DNA of 64,000 nt, taken from NCBI GenBank assembly GCA_027603945.1, contig JADIIU010000007.1, forward strand, positions 124,001 through 188,000, in the 5' to 3' direction. Source of the stretch: Terramyces sp. JEL0728 (taxonomy: Eukaryota; Chytridiomycota; Chytridiomycetes; Rhizophydiales; Terramycetaceae). This document shows, one piece after another, positions 9,268 through 19,269 of this stretch. Made by a program: the position numbers and the translations under genes. How positions within the stretch are numbered: position 1 is the first letter of the stretch; each line of letters begins with the position of its first letter. The notes under the pieces are model-generated. The model had not been told where the DNA came from and ran no database searches. It saw only the letters and a list, made by a program, of their open reading frames with translations.

Positions 9268-9516
9268 TATTTCGGATGATTGAAGAAGTTCTAACGATTT
9301 TCAGAACGCCACCTTTTCTTTACGTGTAAAAACAACGCGATGGGAGTGGATAAATAATTTACGACTAGAGTGGATCCAGTCCACAATTGTATGCAATGTC
9401 AGGTAGCAGTATTTGCGCTTAAAACCATGTGGATACCGCATGCGGCCGGAATATGTTGCATCACCCGTGTCCACCCTTGCCAACTCCACCAAGGAATATT
9501 AGATTTAACTTTTATA

Positions 9517-11556
9517 TTAATTGTTGTAAATTGTGCATGTAGAATCAGCCCCGCCACAAGCCATCATGCCTTTATACACAGAATGATGGTCCAGTGCCCA
9601 AACTCCCTCGCCTCCTTTTGTTTTGAATGTATTTAATTCTTGTACTACTTGCCGCGAATCGAAATCATACCACTTGATAGTGCCATCATGACCTGGATTA
9701 GTTTCATGTACCTCCTGATTCTAAGGTCGAGCCATCTGATGACATAGAGAGAGCCGACACACCTCCAGTATGGCCTTGGATGGTTGAAATTGCCTTGCCT
9801 ATGTTAATGCTAATTACCTGTATGCATATCAAATAATCTTATATCTCCGTCTTCATGAGCTGTAATTAATATTGGTTCTATTGGATGTTTGATAATCTTG
9901 TTGATTTGCGTGCGGATAGAAGAATCTGCGTTAATTCCAATTACCAAAGGTTAAATTACTCTCAAAAGCAGTAGTTACAGTTCCTGTTTGAATATCGAAC
10001 GCTTTAACTACGCTGTTCTTGTAGGCTGCAATAACTGTATTTGCATTTCCCCAGCAAACACTTGTTGGAGATTCAAACTGGCTCAAAGACGACTTTGTAA
10101 ATCCGTTGTACCAGAAAGTCGATTTAAGAGCCGGAGATTCTGAATTTATGTCCCAAAGTTTTAGAGATCCGTCTGCAGAAGCAGAGATTAATAACGGGGC
10201 TGCCGGATGTGGTTTGATTTGCCACACTGCGTCCGAATGTCCTACCAGAGTAGATGCTGCATATGAAGGTTCTGAGTCAGTCAATTTCTACCATATTTTG
10301 AATAGGCGGGTCTATTTAAAGGTGGAATATTCCAAATTCGAATTGTTGCATCCATACTGGCAGTAAAACATATTTCATCTAAAGATGAGATTGCCACACT
10401 TGTAATTGCAAGTGTGTGTCCACGGAATGTAATCACTGTTTTAGAGTCTCGTCTAATATAAGCACAGATTACTCTTTATCCACTACTGCGCTCGGGGATA
10501 CTCGCCATAACTTGGCAGTTTTATCCTCCGACCCTGATAAAACTGCCAAATCAGTAGGGTGAAATGCAATTGCTCGCACTGCGTCGAAATGCCCTCGAAG
10601 TGGAGGCTGTGCTTGCCATAAACTCTTCTTGACAACATTGGGGGCCGCTAAACTTTCATAATTAGCCCCGACTTCAGTTCCGTAATTGGTGCTGAGATCA
10701 CTTGGTGGACTGTCTGGCGAATTGCTGTCTGTTGGGGTATAATTGACAGATTCATCTAAATCAAATGCAGCTTACTGGTATCAATCTTTTTAATTGAAGG
10801 AGGTAATTTAATCGAACCCTTGGACATTGTCTTTACATGCCCATATTTTTTCTTTGAACGATCGGCTTTAATTGTTGCAGAATGCAAATCGAAATTGTCT
10901 GGCAAATTCCCAAAATCTATTCCGGTTCCTTCGTCTTGGAATGGCGATCTTTTAACCGTTCCTTTTTTGTACTGTTCTAGATCGCTATCCACTGGCTCTT
11001 CGCGTTTGGTTTCCCCTCCTTGAAACGGCAAATCGTTTGAAATCTTTCTTCCAATTGTTGCAGTTGATAAAAGCACATCCGCCTCTTTCAAATAACTTGT
11101 TAGTGACATCAAACCTCTTCAAAAGCTCTCTACTTCTCGAATGGCCAAATCCTTTGGTGAAATTCAACAATGTTCCTTGAGGCAAAACATTCGCTTGTGG
11201 AGTTGACGTTTCTGTAGGTTCGGGTTTATCTTCTTCGACAATAGTTGGCGGGACAACTGGGGTAGGGGAAGTAGTCTGTTCACCCTGCTTGTTTCGCTCT
11301 TGTTTCAACGCATATTCCAACATCTTTATCCTCCTCAGTAGATCAGACTTGAGATTATCCATTGCTCTGCGTTCTCCTTCCAAGTAAGCGACTTTAGCCT
11401 TATATTAGCTGAATATACTTTTAATTCCGATCTTTCTATCTCCCATTCGTTTCGTTCTCTCTCAAACTTTCTCCATTCGTTTTGCAAATAGTGTAGAACC
11501 CCTGGAAAGGAATAATTTTTCAAGTGGTTGGGAAGCGGTTTTTGAGATTCGCTCAT
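9517..11556 (-). CDS. STRN: Striatin (STRIPAK scaffold)
   Basis: Nine exons with introns of 19-20 nt at 11399-11418, 11096-11114, 10756-10775, 10453-10472, 10272-10291, 9926-9944, 9799-9817 and 9693-9711 give 627 residues. The N-terminal striatin domain has the caveolin-binding-like start YSFPGVLHYLQNEW and a coiled coil ending RRIKMLEYALKQER. A short ELLKSYLKEA motif follows, then six or so WD40 repeats (GHFDAVRAIAFHP, GHTLAITSVA, GHSDAVWQI, GHTGGVSALS) to the end. Striatin nucleates the STRIPAK complex, bringing PP2A to GCKIII kinases. Its start codon is only 16 bp from that of the divergent S-formylglutathione hydrolase gene. Confidence 0.95.
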
Positions 11557-11572
11557 TGTCAGATTGGAAAAA
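11557..11572. promoter_or_regulatory. 16-bp bidirectional start region (striatin / S-formylglutathione hydrolase)
   Basis: Only the 16 bases TGTCAGATTGGAAAAA lie between the two divergent start codons at 11556 (minus) and 11573 (plus). Both starts are fixed by conserved N-terminal sequence, so promoter and 5' leaders must overlap or lie inside the opposite gene. Confidence 0.75.
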
Positions 11573-12480
11573 ATGACTACAATCCTGTCGCAATCCAAAT
11601 GCTATAATGGAACGGTAACAAAGTACTCTTTAGTAAACCAGATATTCCCATTGCTCAGCGGAATTGTCTTGCGAAATGAAATTCAGCGTTTTCAAACCAG
11701 AATCAATAAAGGGAACATTATTTTTTCTCTCAGGGTTAACCTGCAATGAAGTAATCCCCGTTAATCGTAGGACAATTTCATTCAAAAATCCTGCGCATTA
11801 TCCAAGGCAAGCGAATTGGGACTGATCTTGGTATGTCCAGATACTTCCCCAAGAGGCCTCGGTAATTGAGACTAACGGCAGGAATCCAAGGTGAAGATGA
11901 CGCTTGGGACTTTGGTACTGGTGCCGGATTCTATGTTGATGCAACTGTAGAGAAATACAAGAACTACAGAATGTACTCTTATGTCACTGAGGAGCTGTAC
12001 GATTTGGTAGCTAAAGAATTCTCCATTGACAAATCTAAAGTTGGCATATTTGGTCGTAAGCCATTTTTAATCAGATTCAATGGGTGGTCATGGTGCATTG
12101 ATTTGCGCTCTCAGAAATCCAGATAAATTCAAGACTGTTTCAGCATTCGCTCCAATTTGCAATCCATTAAACTGCGCTTGGGGAAAGAAGGCATTTACCG
12201 GGTATTTGGTTGATAAATGGAGCGCGTATGGTATCCTGCAATAATACTAGATGCAACCGAGTTGAAGAAGGGGTATGCCGGACCTCCAAAGAAAATATTG
12301 ATTGATCAAGGAGACCAGGACCAATTCTTGAAAGAGCAATTACTGCCATTGAATTTTGTCAGCGCAAAGAATGATTTGGTCAGCGTAAATTACCGGGAAC
12401 ACCAAGGCTACGATCATTCGTACTGGTTTATCCAGACTTTTATCAACGATCATCTTGAATTTCACTCTTCTCAATTCTAA
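11573..12480 (+). CDS. S-formylglutathione hydrolase (esterase D family)
   Basis: Six exons with introns at 11623-11641, 11751-11770, 11862-11881, 12056-12074 and 12231-12250 (19-20 nt) give 269 residues. The alpha/beta-hydrolase fold shows [10 protein letters not shown] (oxyanion region), [22 protein letters not shown], and the nucleophile elbow GHSMGGHGA, which exists only after removing intron 4. The catalytic Asp is in DQGDQDQF and His in GYDHSYWF. The enzyme hydrolyses S-formylglutathione to formate and glutathione, the last step of glutathione-dependent formaldehyde detoxification in the cytosol. Length is about 280 in other species. It ends 17 bp from the convergent SWP1 gene. Confidence 0.96.
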
Positions 12481-12497
12481 TAAATCCAATTATCCGC

Positions 12498-13271
12498 TTA
12501 ATTCTTTATTTGAGATCTGTTAATTAGGGCATATCTTCCTAAAGTGATGGTAACTAGCCAGATTGGAGTGCCGTAACCAAACAACTGGAACAAGTTCAAT
12601 TGGAGCCAGAAAGTATAGAATAGCCCAAGCGATACTCCCAGTGATACCAGAAACAATGATCCAACTAGGGTAGTTGATGCGTTTGAAGTCAAATTGCGAA
12701 CGTTAGCTCCCATCGATCCCCACTAGGTTAATGAAGCTTACCGCTGCCAATAAGAATACCCAAGGTACTAGAGTAGCAATTGAAAACACATTTGACAATA
12801 ATGGATTTGGCTCCTTCATTTCAGGCTGGAAAGTGTGGAATAGTTCTTTTTTCAATTGGAAATCATCTTCCTTTTGAGCAACGGTGCTCTTGATTCCTAA
12901 TTTCCCTAAAGGATATTCCAACTTTTCATTCTTGTCGGCGATAAACAATTTGTAATCATAATCGCCAGTGTGCAGAATGTTTTTGTGGTTCTTGTTTAAT
13001 CATAATATACCAATTCAAATGAATATCCAGATCCCTTCTTTTCCAACACAAACGCTTTGTCCCCAATAGCAAGAACAATTTGGTGTGGTGTATATGATTC
13101 CAAATCAACATTGAACTGTAGTTTTTCGCTCAAAGTTAGCTTGATATCCTGTTTCTGAGGGAACTTTAGGGCATGGTTGATCTTTTCCATGGATTCCTTG
13201 TAATGAGATAGCTTTAGCGAAACATTTATTGCACTGGTGAGCAGCACAAACAAAAAGTAGATTGGTTGCAT
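12498..13271 (-). CDS. SWP1: Oligosaccharyltransferase subunit SWP1 / ribophorin II
   Basis: Three exons with introns at 12991-13010 and 12723-12741 give 244 residues, short like yeast Swp1 rather than the roughly 630 of mammalian ribophorin II. A signal peptide (MQPIYFLFVLLTSAINV) is followed by a beta-rich luminal region, the HTFQPEMKEPNPLLSNVFS block typical of the family, and three C-terminal membrane segments including FYTFWLQLNLFQ. The subunit belongs to the OST complex that transfers glycans to Asn in the ER. Start placed at ATG 13271, directly ahead of the signal peptide. Confidence 0.88.
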
Positions 13272-13458
13272 TTGAAAAAAGCAGATTTCAAAATGGAAAC
13301 TTGCGTTCAACTCTAGCAATAATATTTCACAATTGCCAGGTTTGGGATTCGCCGAACGGAATCGATTTCATTCAAGAGCAAACGCAAATAGCACTATTAC
13401 TGAGTTTCAATTTCAACAAAGTACTCAATAACTAGAACCAAACGGAAAGAAAGTCGCG

Positions 13459-13531
13459 GCTCCTTTGGCTCAGTTGGTAGAGCGTAGGTCTCATAATCCT
13501 AAGGTCGTGAGTTCGAATCTCACAGGGAGCA
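13459..13531 (+). tRNA. tRNA-Met (CAT anticodon), intronless
   Basis: The sequence folds as a full cloverleaf: acceptor GCTCCTT pairs with AGGGAGC (one G-T pair), D arm GCTCAGTTGGTAGAGC, anticodon arm AGGTCTCATAATCCT with CAT at 13492-13494, T arm GTGAGTTCGAATCTCAC. The discriminator base is A13531. A1-U72 initiator features are absent (pair 1-72 is G-C), so it is an elongator tRNA-Met. No intron is present. Confidence 0.95.
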
Positions 13532-13533
13532 CA

Positions 13534-13539
13534 TTTTTT
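13534..13539 (+). terminator. RNA polymerase III terminator (T6)
   Basis: A run of six T begins three bases after the tRNA discriminator, the expected Pol III stop. Confidence 0.85.
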
Positions 13540-13605
13540 CTTGATTTTTATCTGATACTCGATAGTGCAATCCAATTAGGATACGGGGGATAATGGGTTT
13601 AAGTG

Positions 13606-14674
13606 CTAATATTTATTCAGAAAATACTCTTGATTGTATTCGAGACTCTTTATACTTTTGCAAAAATCATCCACAAGTATGGTATTCAAATCGTTCTGGA
13701 AAACAGCGCTAAACGAGTCTAATTGAGATATAACTTACCGTTTCTGCATTCGTATTCTTTCAGCAAGCTGAATACTTGGTCGGGGAGCAAGTTCCCAGTT
13801 ATGACGTGTTTGTACTGATTATTTTCTAGCTTTACACTAGACAGATTCGCACGGTTGAGCTGAGCATTAAGGAACATCTTGTTTGAAAGGAGTCTCGGCT
13901 GTGCGTTGTAATTCAGTAGAAAGTCGTAAAGGGCATGCACAGATTTTTTAAATGTGAGTGAATAGTTTTCGACTATTGGCTCAGGCTCATCTTCGCTATC
14001 GCTATCATCAGTATGTTTTCTTTCGATGTTTTCAATAAATTCGATTCCTTCGTTCTCCAGGATACTACGCAAGCCAGGAGTGGACTTGTTCATGTGTGCA
14101 ACGATTTCACCGTCTGGAGTTAGCACAGGGTACCTTTTAAGTAAAATAGAACTGTAAACTCGCAAATATAATAGAAATAGTCTGATTTGTATGATTTGAG
14201 CATCAAGTACAACGACTGCATTGACAATTTCCAATCTTTAGACTGGTGAAACCAGCTGTACAAGTGTTTTGTTAAAGAGTCTTTTCTAAACAGCGTGTTC
14301 TTGTCGTTTGAAGAGGGCTGGCTGGTACAAAATTGAATCATCTCCATTGTTTCTCTCTTTGGATCTGGTTTAATGTGAAAATCGCAGATAATTACTATCC
14401 GCGTTTTCAATGCCCAGTCTATGTACAGATCCTCTGCCTTTTTGGGTTCGATTTTGATTCTTTCAATTTGTATCTCTTTTAAAGGTATGGAAACTTCTTG
14501 TTCCCGCTCTTTTTTAAACAACTGTAAGGTTGTGCTCTTGAACGATGTTTGCTTCTTTTGAGTCTGTGTGATTGTGAATGGGTTGATCCTCTTTTTGCCG
14601 ATATTCGATTCCGCTGCGGGTTTCTCGCCCTTGTTCAAGATTCTTGTGAACTTGACTGCCTTGGTGTTCTCCAT
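13606..14674 (-). CDS. DONSON: DONSON homologue (replication fork / CMG assembly factor)
   Basis: Three exons with introns at 14114-14133 and 13719-13738 (20 nt each) give 342 residues. The conserved DONSON core is visible: DWALKTRIVIICDF, LYSWFHQSKDWK, YYICEFTVLF, and the family hallmark TPGLRSILENEGIEF, followed by an acidic linker and a C-terminal domain (HALYDFLLNY ... LLSNKMFLNAQL). Splicing of intron 1 converts a stop after FYLKG into FYLKDGEIVAH. DONSON supports replication initiation and fork stability in animals and plants and is absent from yeasts. The product is shorter than the roughly 570-residue human protein, mostly at the N-terminus. Start ATG 14674 lies 36 bp from the divergent coiled-coil gene. 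Confidence 0.88.
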
Positions 14675-14710
14675 TTTTTCCGATTTGTTGTCCAGAATCT
14701 AAAACAGGAG

Positions 14711-16445
14711 ATGCAAAAGTCAAGAGAGGAGAAGCTCGCTGAATGGCTAACCAACAAAGTTTTAAAACAAAAGAACAGCAACACCGTCACCAAGAAAGAT
14801 ATCAAGCCAGACTCAAAGGTAACCAAAAGTGAAATCAAAAAGCCAGCCAAACAGGCGCTGGAGAACAAAGTACGGCCTGCACTTGAAAAAACCAAGGAAA
14901 AAGAACCTACAGTAAAGCACAAAAAGCAAGTGGATGCTCCTGAAAAGGAATCAGTTGAAAATCACGTCAAAGAAAGCGTACCCGATGAACAAGATATAAC
15001 AGATACCCTGGACCTATTACACAAGGAAGATCCCACCGAAACGATAGAGATCAAGAACGATTCTTTTAGTGACAATAAGGAACACGACCTGGTTAACCAT
15101 AATATTGTTGTGCAATTGGAGTTGGAATCAAAGAATAATCAGATTGAGCAACTATCCTTGCTAAACAAACGCCTGAAGGCGCAACTGGAAGAAAATGAAA
15201 GCCAAAAGGACCATATTATTAATGAAATGGAACAGATTGTCAAGAAACTCACTGCTGAAATCGATGAATTGGAAAAGAAGCCTGAAGAACATGCTGATAA
15301 ATGGATCTTGCTCACGAAAGTTGAACAATTGCAAGAAATTATAAATGAAAAAGATTTGGAAATCAGCCGATTATCAACCACTGCTGCACATGGAGAAACC
15401 CCAGTAATTTCAGAACTGCAGAATCAAATCAAGGAGCAAGAGGCGGAAATTAATGATATAAAAGCAAACCAAAGCTACCTTCAATCGAAAATTAATGAAT
15501 ACCAGCAAATCTTGAACCAAAAAGATTCAGTGATTCAAATGCAAAAATCCCAGTTGAATGAAATCCAGGCTAACTTGAATCAATCGCAAAACGAGCTGTT
15601 CTTGCTGAAAAATACTTCAAAGAAAGAATATGATCAAGATTATAGTAATTTGAAAAATGAAAATCACCAACTCCACAGCGAAAACAAAGTAATTAAAACA
15701 GACCTTGAATCCAGTATTGAATGCATAGAGTTATTAGAAAAAGAAATCAACGAATTACAAATGAAACTCTCTGAAACTGAAACTGCAAACGAAATCAATA
15801 CCAATATGTACAAACAAAATATCAACGAGCTTGAACAAGCTTTGAGTGAAACCCTTGTGGAAAACAAACAACTCTTTGATGTAAGCGGTATTAACATAGA
15901 CCAATTCCGAAATGGAAAAAGAAAAACAAGAGTTGGTGAGTGTAATGGAAGAATTGGAAACTATTCAAAGTAAATACGAAAATAGCGACGATAGAATTAT
16001 GGAATTGGAGCAAGAAAATCTATCTATAATGGCAATGAATTCTAAATACCAAATTGAAATGGCAGAGTTCCAATTGGCGCTAAAAGATTCTCTGGATGAA
16101 AACAAAGAATTATATGTAAGAAACCATTTAACAAGATGAAACTGGACTCAAATCCAAACAAGCAAGATTCTGAGTGCCAAACGGAAGCCTGCGATAAAGT
16201 AGATTTCAAAGAGACGATCACCAAACTCTCCCTTGCTGGCAATATCCAAACCCAAAAAGTAAACGCTTTCTAACGAGTATAATCAAACGATTAAGCAGTA
16301 CGAAACCAAGATTATCAATTTAAAAAAGGAAAAACTAGTAATACAAAATATCTTGGAAAAGGAAAAAGAACTTCAAAATCGGTTAATTAAAGCTTTGGAA
16401 AATGCTGATGAGCAAAACAAGGAATTAAAGGATAAATTGAAATAA
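14711..16445 (+). CDS. Long coiled-coil protein, family not recognised
   Basis: Four exons, with introns of 19, 20 and 19 nt (donors GTAAGCGG, GTAAGAAACC, GTAAACGC), give 558 residues. A basic, Lys-rich N-terminal 150 residues lead into near-continuous heptads rich in Leu, Glu, Gln and Asn from about residue 135 to the end. After intron 2 there is a short non-coiled segment (SECQTEACDKVDF). The three introns all fall between heptad blocks and in phase 0, suggesting exon duplication. Such proteins act as tethers, centrosomal or flagellar scaffolds; no specific motif decides. It is divergent from DONSON and 45 bp upstream of the Myb-like gene. Confidence 0.75.
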
Positions 16446-16490
16446 ATTTTGATTTCGTATAATTTCTGATTTTTCACATAACCAACCTTA

Positions 16491-17243
16491 ATGCAGGATC
16501 TCAAAATAGCAGAAAATGAAAGGATCAAACAAACAGTAATCAACAAATATAAAGATATTAAGAACAGAAGAATTCAACTGGTGGATGAGATGCAGGAGCT
16601 GAAGAAACAGCTGAAGGAAACAAATTCTTTCCTGTTTAAATTATCACAAATCCCAAGCACAACCAAACTAGATATTCAGCTGGAACCGTCCCTAGTCCAA
16701 TCACCGTCAGAGTCACACCCATATGAGCTCAATGGCGATATCCACTCCCCTATGGACAAGTGTTTTATTCTAAACAAGAAAGGAATTTGGACAAATAGAG
16801 AAATTAAGGAGCTGAAATACCTAGTAGATTTGAAAGAAAAAGTAAAACCGTTGGATAACGATGATTGGCAACGTATCAGCAATCAATTGAAAAGACCGGT
16901 GAAAGACTGCATGCTGACTTTTCACAATTCAAGGAAGGTAAACCAAATAAAGTATCAAACGAGTTGGAGCAAGCAAGAATCAAACAAATTGCGAATGTTG
17001 TACGCGTACTTGGGCAATGATTGGAAGTCAATTTCAACCTGGATGAACAAATCTCCCAAGCAGTGCTTTAACCACTATTCTAAAATTGATTTAGTAAAAG
17101 GAAGATGGACTGTTGATCAAGATGAAAAATTGAAAGAGCTCTATGCTAAATATAAAGATGTAAGTAAAGTCCAAAGTGAAATAAAGTACAAGAGCACATT
17201 TCAGATTAAACAACGGTTAAGGAGGTTGAATCTAATAAAATGA
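16491..17243 (+). CDS. Myb/SANT-repeat DNA-binding protein
   Basis: A single exon of 250 residues. An N-terminal coiled helix (residues 5-50) is followed by three SANT/Myb-like repeats: one starting IWTNREIKELKYL (about 98-148), one starting SWSKQESNKLRML (about 158-198) and one starting RWTVDQDEKLKEL (about 205-245). The tryptophans that build the Myb core are present at the start of each repeat and within repeats 1 and 2. This suggests a sequence-specific DNA-binding protein such as a SNAPc-, REB1- or Cdc5-like factor; which one cannot be told. The start codon at 16491 is the first in frame. Confidence 0.75.
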   Translation: MQDLKIAENERIKQTVINKYKDIKNRRIQLVDEMQELKKQLKETNSFLFKLSQIPSTTKLDIQLEPSLVQSPSESHPYELNGDIHSPMDKCFILNKKGIWTNREIKELKYLVDLKEKVKPLDNDDWQRISNQLKRPVKDCMLTFHNSRKVNQIKYQTSWSKQESNKLRMLYAYLGNDWKSISTWMNKSPKQCFNHYSKIDLVKGRWTVDQDEKLKELYAKYKDVSKVQSEIKYKSTFQIKQRLRRLNLIK

Positions 17244-17330
17244 CTGTTATTCGCTCCCTGCACCTATTCTTAGCTGCTGCTGGCATCCAACGTTCTGCAA
17301 ACTGTTTTCAGCGAAAAAATTTATCCGCAA

Positions 17331-17582
17331 ATGCAAAACCAGGGCAAACTCGTTGAAATACTACTGAAACAACAAGAGGCAGAGGAAAAACTGAATAGGG
17401 CCTTTCAATCTGCAGACTTGACCGATGGCGATAGCGTAAATTTTAACAAGCAACTTCAAGAAACCCTTATAGCCGGGATAAAAAAACTCCTGGCATTAAA
17501 GAGCCGAAAATTAAGGACTATAAAGCAGTACCGACATCAAAGCCGGAGTTTCAGGATGCTAGATAGGCGGCACAGTACTTGA
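17331..17582 (+). CDS. Small helical hypothetical protein
   Basis: An 83-codon frame with ATG at 17331. The product begins MQNQGKLVEILLKQQEAEEKL, predicted helical, and ends in a very basic segment (SRKLRTIKQYRHQSRSF). No domain recognised. A possible 15-nt intron-like segment (GTAAATTTTAACAAG) lies in frame in the middle and could be spliced or translated. It follows the Myb-like gene by 87 bp. Moderate doubt whether it is a real gene. Confidence 0.4.
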   Translation: MQNQGKLVEILLKQQEAEEKLNRAFQSADLTDGDSVNFNKQLQETLIAGIKKLLALKSRKLRTIKQYRHQSRSFRMLDRRHST

Positions 17583-17963
17583 TGTAAAATAAAGGTGTAA
17601 TTTTTTCGGTCATTGCTGCACTTTATATGGAGATGCGACTGATTCGATCTCTATTACAGGTTTGGTTATAAGGCTAGTTTAGGTCTTTCCATATATACAC
17701 GCTAGCGAAAAAAATAACGGTACCAGCACGAGCTATTCAAGCTTCTCCAGCTGAATAACTCGGTTTCATTTTTGCGCGAGGCATTCATACTTTGAATTGC
17801 GGTTCAAGAATTCTGCTACAGGCACACCGCTCCCCTCGGCCCTTATCCCGGTTTGAAGATTCGTCTGCAATCCTGTAGTTGTGAATGGAGCGGCCGGGAA
17901 TAATAGATAGGCCGCACCGCAAAAAATATAAGAAGCGACTTTTGAAAAAAAGTAAACAAAAAT
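17583..17963. other. Intergenic region, no gene seen
   Basis: This 381-bp stretch lies upstream of the MBOAT gene. It contains a palindromic SacII/NotI-like GC patch (GAGCGGCCGGG near 17887) and TATA-like sequence near 17691, but no coding frame or tRNA I can support. Confidence 0.45.
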
Positions 17964-19107
17964 ATGGACTATCTTTCAAAAGATACTCAGGACCTCATTT
18001 ATATTGCGACCTACATTCTGCAAAACCCAGTCATTATGTTCTGTATGCCTGGATTGCACTACCTCTTACTTCAGTCAAATCTGACAGACAGACAAGCAAC
18101 TCTTCCAGTCTTGGCATTGATCTTTGTGTTGCCACTAATCAGGTTCGACCCATGCTCAGTCATTCACTTCATGTATGCATTTTCTGCTCTTTTCATGTTC
18201 CTTCGAATTTCAGACATTTACTTTGTCAGCAGAAACTTTGTAAAGTTATGGGAATGGAGAGATTATATGGAATATTTCTTTACTTATGAATTGACTGCAG
18301 TTAAAGAGAAAAAGGAGGAAAAGGAAAAGAAAGAGTTGCATAAACGCAGTGTTGCCTACAAGGATCAGAACCAGGAATATTTTGTGCGTGTGGGGATGAT
18401 TACTGCAGTGAAAGCAATTGCACTGTATCTCATTTGGAGATACATCAAGTATGGCAGACCTAACTGGCAACCGCTTCCCTATGAAATGGTGCACTTTAAA
18501 GATATGGGGCTGGTGTTTGATCAATACATGCTTTCACTGGGTTTATGCATCATGTTGGATCTTAGTAGGCTAGTTTTTAATTATAGTGGTCTCGACAAGT
18601 ATGCATTGGTGGTCCTTCTTTTTCCGTATTTCGTACGCGCCAGTTATGAACCAACCTTACTTTTCCACTTCGATTAGAGATTTCTGGGCAAACAGATGGA
18701 ACTTGCATGTTGGCTTATGTCTTCGTCGTATTTGCTTTGAACCTGTAGTTGCTTACTTTGGATACAAACCAAAGCAAAAGATACCACCAATGGTACTCAT
18801 CATCGGCGCCTTTTCCACCTTTGTTTACAGTGCTCTGATGCACGAATGGTTGCTGTTTGCAATGGCGGATAATTGGTCTTATGGGGAACACTTTTGGTTC
18901 TTTACTCTGCACGGCGTAATTTCCACGTTGGAAGTCGTTATTAGAAAATTCATCATCAAAACATTCAATGTTGACTTGGCAAAGGCTATCCCTAAACCTA
19001 TTCAAATCTTGTACGCAAACACTGTCCTGATGATGATGGCTCCATTGTTCTTGAATCCATATATTAGAGAGCGAATTTACATCAAGTACGTTGATAAATT
19101 TATTTAA
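17964..19107 (+). CDS. MBOAT acyltransferase, wax-synthase-like
   Basis: Two exons (17964..18564, 18587..19107; 22-nt intron) give 373 residues with about eight membrane segments. Splicing creates the wax-synthase domain start MHWWSFFFRISYAP and the FWANRWN motif, matching the (S)xRDFWGxRW signature of plant/fungal wax synthase domains. The presumed catalytic His lies in YSALMHEWLL. Family members transfer fatty acyl groups to alcohols or sterols in the ER. The exact substrate cannot be read from sequence; wax ester, sterol ester or toxin-type acylation by fungal relatives are all possible. Without the intron the frame ends early. Confidence 0.85.
18565..18586 (+). other. 22-nt intron of the MBOAT gene
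   Basis: Donor GTAGGC and acceptor TTATAG give the only length congruent with the frame change from LGLCIMLDL to MVSTSMHWW. The alternative shorter GT-AG pairs leave a stop. Confidence 0.8.
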
Positions 19108-19269
19108 ATACATTTTAGCTGATTTTAAATTGGTATTTGTTCGCCATCTCCCTCCACTGTATGTATCTGTAGTAGGATGGCATTGTCTCATCGTACAATA
19201 CGAAACGATACAATACAGATATCAAGTCGAGTCGATACACCAACCTCAAATCTTGCAATTAGTTGTTTA

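Noticed and set aside
17450..17464. 15-nt intron GTAAATTTTAACAAG in the small gene at 17331
   Set aside because: It is in frame and codes without a stop, and 15 nt is below the smallest supported intron here (18 nt); kept as exon.
17780..17840. GGTTCAAGAATTC resembling a tRNA T arm
   Set aside because: No acceptor, D or anticodon arm can be paired around it on either strand.
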